In this document: positions 52,526 through 62,890 of the stretch, in pieces
Layout of the letters: the number at the start of each line of letters is the position of its first letter
Position numbering within the stretch: position 1 is the stretch's first letter
Assembly (NCBI GenBank): GCA_905221605.1
Contig: CAJNDS010001868.1
Location: forward strand, 466,001 to 530,000
Length of the DNA stretch: 64,000 nucleotides
Direction: 5' to 3'
Source of the DNA: Symbiodinium natans
Lineage: Eukaryota; Sar; Dinophyceae; Suessiales; Symbiodiniaceae
Position numbers and translations under genes: made by a program
Notes under the pieces: generated by a model
Told to the model about the DNA's origin: nothing
What the model saw: only the letters and a program-made list of their open reading frames with translations
Databases searched by the model: none

Positions 52526-53812
52526 AGCGGAATGAGGGGGTCATTTCTGCCATCCAAATCTCCGCGTGATTTATTTCTTATGCACGCGACTGGACCTCTT
52601 GAGAAGTCGAACCGCGCTGCGTCAGAGAAGCAACAGTCTGCGAAAGGGAAGCTAGTGGCCTGAACACGCTCGGTGCCTTTCGACTTGAGGGCTGTGAACA
52701 CGACCTCCAGGTGCCTCAATAACATCCCTCCCTATCTTTGATGGCGTCGTCCAAAACCGGCGGATTGTTGGGAGGGGTTGTCAACTTCCTGAAACTCCCC
52801 AGTATGCCACAGCTTTGCAATCTTGCTGCGATGAGCAACGCAGCCTCAATCTCCGGGCGACAATCGGGTCCCCTTCTGTAATTGGGAGCCATATCGACCC
52901 ATCCTAAACTCGAACAGTCCACTGCGTCCTCTGTCTTGACCTGCCGGCGTGAGCGCCTGTAATGCGAGTGTTGTCGTCGGTCTTCTCTGCTTGATTTTTT
53001 TAAGGTCCTTAACGGCCGCCTCAACACGCAGGCATGGTCTAGTGTAACAATGTGCGCATGCTGAAACCGCGGAGTATGTATGTCCTTTGCAGTTCACCTC
53101 CGTACGCCAACGGTTCTTCCGGTCGCGTAAAGTCTCTGTCTCAGTTGTGTAGGTTGTGCTTGCGTTTCTATTGTAGCTTTTTCATATTTGGGCATTCTAG
53201 GTGTGTATGACAGACGTGTTTACCTCAGGAGATGAACAAGGCCAAACATGCGGAAACGGGCAACACGCGGATGCCTTGGTACTGTTGTTGCGCAGTTTTG
53301 TGGTTGAATTGCTTGCTTTCTTGCTGATCGACGCAATGCTGTTTAATTAGTCTCAACTTTTGGTTTTGCTAGTTGTTTAGCACTGGGTCCTGCAGTAAAC
53401 TGAGGGCGAACGGGCAGGATGCTTGCCTGCCAGCGTGGGGCGCCTGTTGTGGATTGAAGGTTGAGGCGTTCGTGAGCTTGCGCTGGAAGTCGAAGTTTTG
53501 AACCAGAGCCGACGAGCATGAAAAATAAAGAGGACAGTGCAATAGCGTTATAAAAGACTCCAGAAGTCACGACTTTGGCACCTGAGGCACCCGAGGGGTC
53601 CTCCGCGTTCGTTGTTGCGGGCTTGGCTTTGTCTTGGTTTCAGGTCTGTGCACGTACGTGACATGTTCAATATTTTGAAACTCCAGGCTTGTTTCATGAA
53701 CTGGTCGTCTGTGGCCGATTCTTGCTTCTACTCAGGGTGCCACAGCAGGACTTGGACGTGCTGCGAGCGTTGGAGGACTGACAGACTGGTTGGTTTGTGT
53801 GTGTGAAGGTGT

Positions 53813-54062
53813 CAACATTGGGACTGGTCCGTGCACGCTTGTTGTCCACAACGTCGGTGCGAAAGGCTTTGGGGGGCTGGTCAACATTGGGACTGGTCCA
53901 CGCACGCTTGTTGTCCACAACATCGGCGCGAAAGGTTTTGGGGGGCTGGTCAACCTTGGGACTGGTCCACGTGCACTTGTTGTCCACAACGTCGGTGCGA
54001 AAGGCTTTGGGGGGCTGGTCTTGGGACTGGTCCACGCACGCTTGTTGTCCACGGCGTCGGTG
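53813..54062. repeat. 69 bp tandem repeat, open on both strands
   Basis: Copies start at 53813, 53882 and 53951, with a shortened fourth at about 54018. The period of 69 bp equals 23 codons, so frames stay open: one + frame reads IGTGPCTLVVHNVGAKGFGG then LVN; one minus frame reads DQPPKAFRTDVVDNK. Whether it is translated is unknown. Confidence 0.9.
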
Positions 54063-55020
54063 AGAAAGGCTTTAGTGCAGGTCCAGTGTTTTTTTTTGGC
54101 AGGCCCTCCAAGCAAAGAAACGTGGAGTTACACAGGCAGGACAGTGAGCTTGAATCAATTACGCTGAGCACTGTTGTGCCCTTTCATAAGGTGGGGCCGG
54201 CGCCGGCATCTGACAGGCCGGTGATTGAGAAGCTGCACGGCATTTTCGAGGTCTGATTGCTAGTCTGCTCAATGAAACGGTGTTTCGACGTTTGCTCTCG
54301 AGGCAGCTCGTCCGCAAATACCCGAGCCTGTGACAGAGGTGCGAGGCCAGTTGTACCTGTTGTGTGTAAGGAAGAAGCTTTTGCAGTGGCAGGACATGGG
54401 TGACCTCGACAGAGCACCGGCGGCATGCGTGCAGTCTTCTCAGTTGTTCTATAAACTGGTTGTGCTTGCGGCTTCAAATATTTCTACTGTGTGCTTGCGT
54501 AACTCACAAAGCCAAAAGCTCAAAACCTACATCTCAAGCTTTGGCTTGCTTGTTCTATACTCCCGCGCTAATGTTTTTCAGGAGTGCCGATCGTCTCACA
54601 CATCTGTTTCAACAGTGAGATACACAAAACTACTATCGGATGACAGGTTTGTGGGTGGATATGAATGTCCGCCCTCTTTTCCTCCCACCATAGAATGAGC
54701 TCAAGGCATTGGCGTATCGGCGCAAGAAAATGAACAAACTAATTGATGATGCTCTTCATAATTTCTAGAGTTGCATGAACATGTTGTAGTTACAAAGAGG
54801 CTGCGCTCGGTCCCAGAGCTGCCGCCGCCGGACCAAGAGGCTTCCGTGCGCCTATTGGCTCTTGCGCGCGTCGTCTTTCTTGTTCTTTCTTTCTATCTAG
54901 GCGGACATCGCGTCGCCCACGGAGGCAGGGTCTTGGGCATGCTTCAACGCCGCTTTGGTTCCTTGAGCGTGACGCGGGTACCGTCCGACTGCGATGCAGA
55001 AGAGGCTGTCGCGGAGCGCT

Positions 55021-55035
55021 TGTGTGGGGTGTGTG

Positions 55036-55075
<40 letters not shown>
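55021..55075. repeat. GT microsatellite
   Basis: GTGTGGGGTGT followed by about 18 GT units. Confidence 0.95.
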
Positions 55076-55076
<1 letters not shown>

Positions 55077-55582
55077 AAAATTTCGTCCAGTTGCTCTCGA
55101 GCCAATTTGGACCCAAAAAAACCAAAGGCCTAAACCCTAAATCCCTACACCCTAAACCTAGCTCCTAAACCCTAAACCCAAAAACCCTGAAACCCTGAAA
55201 GCCTAAAGCCCTAAAATCCTAAAACCCTAAAATCCTAAAATCCTAAAACCCTCAAACCCTCAAACCCTAAACCCTAAACCCAGATCCCATTCACTTTTCG
55301 GCTTTGGGGGCTTATGCAGGGTTTCGAGGTTCAGGGTTGTTGGTTAGGGTTGAGGAAGGGGGGTTTACGAAAATAGGGGACCCTAAAATGGACCCCCTCC
55401 CCAGTAAGGTAACCACCATTTAGGGTCGACCAAACCCGCAGCCCTCGGACTTTCGGACTTTTTATTCTCCCTAGACCCCAAACCCCAAACCTTAAACCCT
55501 AAACCCTAAACCCTAAACCCGAAACCCTAAACCGTAGATCCTGAGACCCCGAGACCCCGAACCTCGAACTCTGGTGGCCAAG

Positions 55583-55632
55583 GCCCAAGGAGAAGATGCC
55601 GGATGTGCCGCGCCCCAAGATGCGCGGCGAGG
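55583..55632 (+). CDS. Candidate exon, unknown gene
   Basis: Frame reads PKEKMPDVPRPKMRGE between C-strand and G-strand tracts, with donor GAGG|GTTTAG from the tract. It may be the C-terminal part of CPSF30 or a new gene. Confidence 0.45.
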
Positions 55633-55710
55633 GTTTAGGGTTTAGGGTTTAGGGTTTAGGGTTTAGGGTTTAGGGTTTAGGGTTTAGGGTTTAGGGTTTA
55701 GGGTTTAGGG
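55632..55710 (+). repeat. TTTAGGG tract
   Basis: About 11 perfect units beginning at an exon boundary. Confidence 0.97.
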
Positions 55711-56359
55711 TCTTTGGATCCATGGTTTGGGTGTGTAAGGGTTTCAGGCTTTGGGGTTGAGTGGTTTCGGGGAGTACTTTGAAGGCTTTTGGTCCCGGGG
55801 TTGATTGTCAAGGGCAGGGTTCCGTTCCCAGCTTGACGAAGACAGCTTTTTCGGAAGCGCGAGCACAGACGAGGGATGCCCTGAGCAGAATCTTCATGAT
55901 TGTGGGGTTCCTACGGGAGGGGGGTTCAAGGGGGTTTGTAACCCAAGGTTCCCTTACACTCCCCACTTCTCCTTAAGGCTGCTTCCCTGAGGTTCCCTGC
56001 GGTTCCCTACGGTTCCCTATGGTTCCCTAGGTAGCTACCCTTCATGGGTTTTGGAGTACTATACTTGAAGACTTTTTTTTGGTTCTGTGTTCCTATAAAA
56101 GCTACCCTAAAATTTCATATTTTTCAGGGTGTAGTCCAAAGTAGGGTTAAGAAACCTCCAATGGGCCGAAGACCCGCCCCCCACACAAGTAGTTGGGGGA
56201 GAGGGGGAGGGGGTTCTCTAAATTAGGGTCCCTTTTCTTGTGGGGAGGTCCTTGTGACAAGGGGGCCAAAAAAGGGACGACTACAATTTGGAGAAGTGCC
56301 CGTTCATGTGTTGTATCAGGCAGTGACCGAACAGGCAAGCTGATCTCTTGCGATTAGGG

Positions 56360-56530
56360 GGTGTGCGAAAAGTGGCCCCCCCCCCCCCCCCAAAATAGAC
56401 CCCCCAAATAGTCGGATTCCCTTATACTAAGAGACCTAGTAAGGCACCCCAAAAACCCTGATTTTGAAAATAGGGGACCCCCAAATCGTAGGATTCCCTT
56501 AGAATAAGAGACCCCAGTAAGGTACCCCTA
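56360..56530. repeat. Duplicated segment with poly-C
   Basis: Two copies of about 80 bp share CCCCCAAAT, GTCGGATTCCCTTA or GTAGGATTCCCTTA, AATAAGAGACC or ACTAAGAGACC, and AGTAAGG(T/C)ACCCC. A related piece lies at 55370-55420. A run of 17 C starts at 56378. Confidence 0.8.
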
Positions 56531-56849
56531 ATTTGGGAAACTCTAGCCCTAAACCCGAAACCCTCCACCATTAGAGTTCCACGCTACGAGCGAGCCGGGC
56601 TCACTTCGGCGTTTGTTTCGTGGGGTTGAGGGTGTAGAGTCCACTTTCAACTTTACGGGCGTAACTGTGAGTATCCGTAAGGGTAATTCTGCTTCTAACC
56701 GGTCAGAGCCTTGCTTGGGGATAGTCAAAACCCGACTTACAATTGCCCATGAACAGTAAAGTAAGAACCATTAAGTAACCCTACGGCTTCTACCCCTAAA
56801 CCCTAAACCATCCACCGTAAAACCTAAAGCCTCACACCTAAAACTTAAA

Positions 56850-56951
56850 CCCTGAACCCTGAACCCTAAACCCTAAACCCGAAACCCTAAACCCTAAATC
56901 CTAAACCCTAAACCCTAAACCCTAAACCCTAAACCCTAAACCCTAAACCCT
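56850..56951 (-). repeat. CCCTAAA tract
   Basis: About 13 units just upstream of the next candidate exon. Confidence 0.95.
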
Positions 56952-56964
56952 TAGAGTCATAGAG

Positions 56965-57037
56965 GTTGCCGGATTGGTTTCTGCAGCCGCTGCTGAAGAA
57001 CGCGCTCGGACCCTGGGTGTGGCACCGTCCGCGTGAG
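56965..57037 (+). CDS. Candidate exon, unknown gene
   Basis: Between C-strand and G-strand tracts with donor GAG|GTCTGG. Two frames are open: LPDWFLQPLLKNALGPWVWH and VAGLVSAAAEERARTLGVAP. The choice depends on the neighbours. Confidence 0.42.
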
Positions 57038-57855
57038 GTCTGGGCTTTAGGGTTTAGGGTTTAGGGTTTAGGGTTTAGGGTTTGGGGTTTGGGGTTTAGG
57101 GTTTGGGGTTTGGGGTTTAGGGTTTAGGGTTGAGGGTTTGAGGGTTGAGGGTTGAGGGTTTAGGGTTAGGGTTTGGGCTGTAGGCCTTTTTGGGTTGTCG
57201 AAGCAGTGAGGGTTGAAGGTTCAGGGTTTGACAGGGTGTTCATGCGGGTTACAATGGGCGTTGATCTGCCTTGCAATTTAGGCTTAAGAGTGGCTAAAGT
57301 CTAAGTCTTAGGGTTTGGGGTTTAGCAGAATTTTGTCGCCATCTTTGCCAGCGTAGGCTTTTTAGGGTGTTGGGTTAGGCCTGTACAGGGTACATAAGGG
57401 GTATATAGGGGGTCACCATGTAAGGGCCCATATCAAGGGACCAAGAAACTGCCCCAAGATGGCCCCGTTCGGCAGAACAAGGTTTGGACACCAACTCCCC
57501 GAATCATCCCGGCTCGCCTGGTCACAGGGTCTAGGATGGTTGGGGTGTCTACGAATTGCTTAAGAGCCCCGAAAACATTAAAAACAAATCTTCCTTCTTT
57601 CTTCAGGGTATTCTAGGGATTTTATACTTTTATTCTTTTGGGGTTCTTGAGCAAACAGTAGGTGTTGGGTCTTAGGGAAGCAACAACCCCAAATTCTACT
57701 CCCCAAAGGCTCTTAGGGTAGTTTCACGGTCCCGTACTCTAACTGGGGGTAGGTACGCCCCCTCTATACCCCCTATATATCCCGCTTACGTACGCCTTAT
57801 ATCCCCCGTATTTACCCCTTACATACCCTATACAACCCTAAACCACCTTGCCAGC

Positions 57856-57939
57856 GGCTCTCGACGGGAATGCCGCGGCAGAAGATGACGGTCGCCTTGC
57901 CACGCCAACGCAGCAAACCGGCCAAGCTGCGCAAGTGAA
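57856..57939 (+). CDS. Candidate exon, unknown gene
   Basis: After CTTGCCAG, one frame ends MTVALPRQRSKPAKLRK and TGA at 57937-57939 (basic C-terminus). Another reads AALDGNAAAEDDGRLATPTQ and could continue through donor CAA|GTGAAC. It is therefore either a last exon or an internal one. Confidence 0.4.
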
Positions 57940-58090
57940 CCCTAGACCCTAAACCCTAAACCCTAAACCCTAAACCCTAAACCCTAAACCCTAAACCCTA
58001 AACCCTAAACCCTAAACCCTAAACCCTAAACCCTAAACCCTAAACCCTAAACCCTAAACCCTACACCCTAAACCCTAAACCCTAAACTCC
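57940..58090 (-). repeat. CCCTAAA tract (about 150 bp)
   Basis: Near-perfect tract starting directly at the end of the preceding candidate exon. Confidence 0.96.
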
Positions 58091-58208
58091 AAACCCCAGT
58101 TGTGATTTCAGTTTTTCAGCTGGAGCCAGCAACCCTTCAAGCCTCCAGCATAGGTTCATGTGCCAACATGGCTATTTATCTCTGCCTTAAACTTCAGGCA
58201 GCGGCTGT

Positions 58209-58321
58209 GGACCCAGAGACTCCAAAACCCCTTAATTAAGGAATATACCTTAGATTAGAATAGGAACCCTCATATGATTTAAGGTATATTCCTTAATTAA
58301 GGGGTTTTGGAGTCTCTGGGG
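58209..58321. mobile_element. MITE-like palindrome of about 110 bp
   Basis: Arms CCCAGAGACTCCAAAACCCC and its exact reverse complement, continuing through TTAATTAAGGAATATACCTTA, about 43 bp each with a loop of about 25 bp. No related copy is seen in the window; the near-perfect arms suggest it is young. Confidence 0.85.
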
Positions 58322-58387
58322 AGAACGCTTGGCGCTTCATTGATCCCCGGATCCTTTTCTTCCATTCCCTAAGCCCTAAATCCTAAG

Positions 58388-58491
58388 CTCCCAACGGGTT
58401 GCCCACACTCAAACTCGAGGACTTGATTTCCCAAATCGCGGCCACAGAAAAAGAAAGGCCCATGCTCCTTCATGGGCAGAAGCCAGGAGAG
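58388..58491 (+). CDS. Candidate exon, unknown gene
   Basis: Frame reads PNGLPTLKLEDLISQIAATE and then KERPMLLHGQKPGE, with donor GAG|GTTTAG. Convincing coding composition; no family recognised. Confidence 0.55.
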
Positions 58492-58576
58492 GTTTAGGGT
58501 TTAGGGTTTAGGGTTCAGGGTTTAGGGTTTAGGGTTTAGGGTTTCGGGTTTCGGGTTTGGGGTCGAGGGTTTAGGG

Positions 58577-58848
58577 TTTAGACCCCGTAACACCTAAGCT
58601 CTGTCCCTAAGTTTAGGGGTCCGGGGTCTCTAGGGTTTAGGGTTCTTCAGTGTGCCATTGGTCAGCTGGAGGCAAGAGCGTGACGACCCGAGACCACCCA
58701 AACCCGACTCAGAACGAGCCAAAGCAAAGCCAGCCACGCCAAGAAGGATAAACGCAAGATCTAAGCAACCCTGAACCCGAAACGCTAAACCCGAAACCCT
58801 AAGTTTAAAACTTAGGGATAGAGCTTAGGTTTTTACGGGGGTCTAAAC
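58577..58848. repeat. Inverted repeat around a coding-like stretch
   Basis: GTTTAGACCCCGTAA followed by CCTAAGCTCTGTCCCTAAG at 58577-58613 pairs with CTTAGGGATAGAGCTTAGG and then TTACGGGGGTCTAAAC at 58812-58850. The enclosed 58665-58760 stretch has open frames rich in Lys, Arg and Gln, one of which ends in TAA. Confidence 0.75.
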
Positions 58849-58871
58849 CCTGGACTCGAGACCCTTCGCAG

Positions 58872-58933
58872 AACCTGAGGCACCTCGTTCCCAAAGCGGA
58901 AGACGTGAAGCTGTCGTCCTTCGAGTTTCGAAG
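58872..58933 (+). CDS. Candidate exon, unknown gene
   Basis: After CCTTCGCAG, the frame reads NLRHLVPKAEDVKLSSFEFR with donor AAG|GTGCGA. Some likeness to a formin FH2 segment, too weak to name. Confidence 0.5.
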
Positions 58934-59157
58934 GTGCGATCTGGGAAGCAGGGTGTTCCCTGCGCCCTAAGCCCTAAGCCCTAAACCCTACACCCTAAAC
59001 CCTAAACCCTAAACCCAAAACCTTGCTGCTTGAGAGCTTCGCAAAATGTGAGCTGTGAGCTTGTGGCGTCAGTTCTTGTGCTCTGGCAGTTTGTGGTGTC
59101 CCAAGACCTTGTCAGCTTTAGCCGTCGTAGATCACAGTAGTCAGTAGACGTGCAGCA

Positions 59158-59526
59158 ATGCCGCGCAAGCGCATCGTGTGCTGGCGACGCACTGACTGGG
59201 GCACGCCGCCTCTGCCATTTGGACAACGAAAGGCCGCGCAACTCATGCCCAGTGGCCCTCAGACCAAAGCAGCTTATGTGCCGGGGGACATCAGCATTCA
59301 GGTCTACGTGATGTCAGGAGCGAGCACGACGGTGAACGTCGGGCGCCATTCGAGTTGCGGAGATTTCAGGAGGCAAGCCTGCGAACAGCTAGGCCTCCCA
59401 CCACGGAACACGGAGTTGGTTTACGACAGCAAGACTCTTGATCACTGCAGGGCGCTCAGATGGTGCGGCATTAAAAGTGGGGCCTCGATGTTCCTCGTGG
59501 TGAAGAGCTCGGCCGAAAGCATTTGA
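59158..59526 (+). CDS. Ubiquitin-like domain protein, intronless
   Basis: 122-codon single ORF, the longest believable uninterrupted coding region here. Residues about 45-117 line up with ubiquitin: ISIQVYVMSGASTTVNV (beta hairpin, MQIFVKTLTGKTITLEV in ubiquitin), then the helix FRRQACEQLGLPPRNTELVY (IQDKEGIPPDQQRLIF), DSKTLDHCRALRWCGIKSGA and MFLVVKSS. There is no C-terminal Gly-Gly, so conjugation is unlikely; it is probably a binding or adaptor domain. The basic N-terminal 44 residues are unlike ubiquitin. It lies between candidate exons of another gene. Lack of introns in an intron-dense region suggests a retroposed copy, but no spliced-leader remnant or A tail was seen. Confidence 0.7.
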   Translation: MPRKRIVCWRRTDWGTPPLPFGQRKAAQLMPSGPQTKAAYVPGDISIQVYVMSGASTTVNVGRHSSCGDFRRQACEQLGLPPRNTELVYDSKTLDHCRALRWCGIKSGASMFLVVKSSAESI

Positions 59527-59702
59527 GCTTGACACTGTTAAGCTGCCACGCGCACTTGAAAAGGTGAAGAATATTCTGCATGCTGGGCCACCCTACATGC
59601 TGGAACCTTTCTTAAGATTTAGGGCTACTAGGGTTTAGGGTTTAGGGTTTTAGGGTTTAGGGTTCAGGGTTTAGGGTTTAGGGTTTAGGGTTTAGGGTTG
59701 AA

Positions 59703-59804
59703 GGCTTCTCATGGAACCACTCGAGGACAGGGAGCATGAGGCGCACATGCTGAGGAGGCTACACGCTTTCTCGACTTCCGCGAGGAGTCTCTCGCGCGAA
59801 ACAG
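59703..59804 (+). CDS. Candidate exon, unknown gene
   Basis: Frame from ATG 59711 reads MEPLEDREHEAHMLRRLHAF and then STSARSLSRET, with donor ACAG|GTCCGT. Could be a first exon. Confidence 0.45.
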
Positions 59805-59943
59805 GTCCGTGCACAGTGGATGCACCCTAAACCCTAACCCCTAAAGCCTAAAGCCTAAACCCTAAACCCTAAACCCAAAACCCTAAACCTTAAACCCTAA
59901 ACCCAAAACCCTAAAGCCTAAACCCTAAACCCGAAAGCCTCAG

Positions 59944-60108
59944 CTGTTTCAAGCGGACAAAGACTTCAAAAGGGCTGCCCCTGAACCTCTCCCTGAGATG
60001 TCACATGACCTGTGCTCCACGTGCACAGATAGCACAGGACGATGGACCGTTATGCAGGGTTTCCGAGTGCAGGACTTCCTTCGGGGACATCAAGAGTTTG
60101 AACTCTAG
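59944..60108 (+). CDS. Candidate last exon, unknown gene
   Basis: After GCCTCAG, a 54-codon frame reads LFQADKDFKRAAPEPLPEMS, HDLCSTCTDSTGRWTVMQGF and RVQDFLRGHQEFEL, then TAG at 60106. It does not join the previous candidate exon in phase, so the link is open. Confidence 0.4.
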   Translation: MFQADKDFKRAAPEPLPEMSHDLCSTCTDSTGRWTVMQGFRVQDFLRGHQEFEL

Positions 60109-60305
60109 CTCCTTCTTCCGCAACCTGAGGCCTTGAAACTGAGACCGTCAGCTAAGGCACCGGAATCTCTGAACCCCCAAACCTTAAGGCGACGCCCAGA
60201 CCTAAACCCCAAAGCCAAAACACCCCCAAAAACCCATGAACTCAAAGCCCCCAAAAGCCCATCAACTCAACCGCCCCCCCCCCCCCCCCCAAAAAAAAAA
60301 AACCC

Positions 60306-60341
<36 letters not shown>

Positions 60342-60469
60342 GCTCACCCCCCCCCCCCATGATCTAGGTCGAAAGGCCTTTCGGGCCCATCGAAGAGAGA
60401 TTTAAACCTAAGTCGGAATGAAAATTAAAAGGCCACTGGCCTCATTCGTAGTAATTTTTTTTAGAAATC

Positions 60470-62225
60470 TAAATTTGCCAATTAAAAGCCGCACCCTATG
60501 AAATCCTCTTCTGGGGCCTGCCTGTCCGTAACAAAATCTCACAAGAGCTTTATATGCAGAGGTTACAGCCTCAGAAATCCTCATCTGGGCTCCCTTCCTA
60601 TTTTATTGAGAAAATGCTTCTACATAAGAAGCCCACACCCTACGAAAAGAATTCTATACTTAAAGGCCACACCCTATGAAATCCTCTTCTGGGCCCTCTT
60701 AATGAAATTTCAGTAGACTTGTGTCTGATAAAGCCACAGCTTCGTTCGTAATTAACCCAAGTAAAAAAACATATTAAGAGGCCCAGCCCCAAGACATCCT
60801 CTTCTAAGCCTCATTGATTAATACCTATTTAGAACATTTTTGTTTTTCCCACACCCTGTGAAATCTTTCGCTGGCCCCATTCGTAATGAAACGCAATTTG
60901 ATTTCATATTGTAAGCCCACACCCTAAGAAATCCTCTTCTGGGCTTCGTTCGTAATTGAACCCAAGTAAAGCAAGTGTATATTCAGAGGCCAACCCCAGG
61001 ACATCCTCCTCGCAATGAAACCGAGTTAGAATTCCATATTGCAGACCATACCCTATGAAATCCCTTTCTGGCCCCTATTTGTAATGAAGATTAATTAGAA
61101 TTCTGTATTACAAAGCCACACGCCAAAAAATCCTCATTAGACCTTCGTTTGTAATTAGACTTATTTTCGATTTGCCAAGATGCTTGTATTAAAAAAAGCC
61201 ACACCATTCTGGGGCCTGTTCGTAACAGAATCTCGTAAGAAGTTTATAATTCTAGGTAAGAAGCCCACACCCTAAGAAGTTCTGACCTAGGCTAGGTTCG
61301 TATGTAACTCTTGGACAGAAATTTATATCATGAGCCCCCATTCGTATTTGAATGTACTTACAATTCCATATTTAACCGCTAGACCCTATGAAATCCTCTT
61401 CTGGTGCCTATTAGTGAAATGTCAATAGACTTGTATATGATAAAGCCATAGCTTCGTTAGTAAATTAAACCCAAGTCAAACAAACAAATTAAGAGGCCCC
61501 GCCACAAGACATCCTCTTCTAAGCTTCATTGGTTAATACCTATTTGGAATTCTATTTTGCAGACCACACCCTATGAAATTCTCCCCTGGCCTCGCTTCAT
61601 ACTACAATGTTATTTGAGGTTTGTATTAAAACGCCACACCCTAAGAAATCCTCATCTGGACTCGTTTGGAATTCCACTTAAATTGAATTTTAAGTTTAGA
61701 GGCCACACCCCTTTGGACAGAATTTAAAAGGCCACACCCTAAGACCTGTGTATGGTAAAGCCACAGCTTCGTTCGTAAAACCAAACCAAGTAAAACAATT
61801 AAGAGGCCACGCCCTTCTAAGCCTCATTCGTTACTACCTCTTTGGAATTTTATTTTACCGACCACACCCTGTGAAAGTCTCCTCTGGCCCCTCTTCGTAA
61901 TGAAATGTAATTTGAGGTTTGCACTAAAACACCACACCCTAAGAAATCCTCAACTGGACTTCCTTTGTGATTCCACTTAAATAGACGTTTAAATTAAGAG
62001 GCCACACCCCAAGACATCCTCTTCGAAGCCCCACTCTTTTTTAAGTCCAATTAGACTTTTGAATTGCAGGTCCACATCCTCAAAAGAACCACACCCTAAG
62101 AAACCCTCTCTATTTCTTTTTTTTATTACTTTTCATATTAAGACGCCACATCCCAAGACATCCTCTTCTAAGCCTCATTCTTAATTAAATCTAATGGAAC
62201 TTTACATGTTAACGCCACGCCCTGC
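60470..62225 (+). repeat. Diverged AT-rich tandem array
   Basis: About 20 or more units of about 70-90 bp built from CCACACCCTATGAAATCCTC, TTCTGGGCC, TTCGTAATGAAAT, TTAGAATT and a TATTAAGAGG-type spacer. Many units are shuffled or partial. The open frame 60498-60716 is read through the repeats. Confidence 0.9.
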
Positions 62226-62348
62226 ATACCGAATAGGCTGAATTGAAAAAAAAACGAATGGTGGGTGTGTTTGTGTGCTTTTCTCTGTGTGTGTGCAAGT
62301 CACATTAGCAGAAACAACGTATAACAATACACATTCTTTATACAAGAA

Positions 62349-62890
62349 ATGCATTTTTTGCAAAATTTGCTAAAAAAACAAAAATCCAAAAATCCAAAAA
62401 TTCAAAACCATGGAGCCGGGAGGCCGCCTTTTTTGGATTTTTTGGTTTTCTCGAGGTTTTTTTTTTTTGTTTTTTTTGGAAAAATCCAAAAAAAACCATG
62501 GTTTTTTTTGGATTTTACTTGCTCCTGGCCTCAAAAACCTAAAAAACACATGGTTTTTTTTGGATTTTGAGTGAAAATCCAAAAAAACCCTCGTGTTTTT
62601 TTAGTTTCTGAGACCAGGAGCACCTGAAATCCAAAAAAACACGAGGGTTTTTTTGGATTTTCACTCAAAATCCAAAAAAAAGCATGTGTTTTTTAGGTTT
62701 TTCAGTCCAGGAGCAAGTAAAATCCAAAAAAAACATGGTTTTTTTTGGATTTTTCCAAAGAAAACCAAAAAAACCTCGAGAAAACCAAAAAATCCAAAAA
62801 AGGCGGCCTCCCGGCTCCATGGTTTTGAGTTTTTGGATTTTTGGTTTTTTGGATTTGTGTCAACATTTGCAAATTCTGCAAAAAAGAAGT
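62349..62890. repeat. Palindrome of about 540 bp
   Basis: The left arm 62349-62603 and right arm 62632-62890 are near-exact reverse complements around a spacer of about 28 bp. Arms contain nested smaller palindromes (CCAAAAAAAACCATGG and its complement) and a GGAGCCGGGAGGCCGCC block near each outer part. Mirror-image open frames on both strands are a product of the palindrome. Confidence 0.93.

Larger units (their letters stand above)
50758..55582. other. CPSF30 3' region or spacer
   Basis: 50.8-52.0 kb is dominated by TTTAGGG, TTCAGGG and CCCTAAA tracts (for example 51178-51270 and 51510-51605) with GC-rich islands at 51120-51175 and 51460-51510 that may be exons. 52.1-55.1 kb is almost free of tracts; it has short open frames on the minus strand (52465-53097) and a 69 bp repeat (53813-54060). 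No domain was recognised in it. Confidence 0.5.

Noticed and set aside
60470-62225. CRISPR-like array.
   Set aside because: Units are diverged and shuffled, spacers are not unique of constant length, and the context is eukaryotic.
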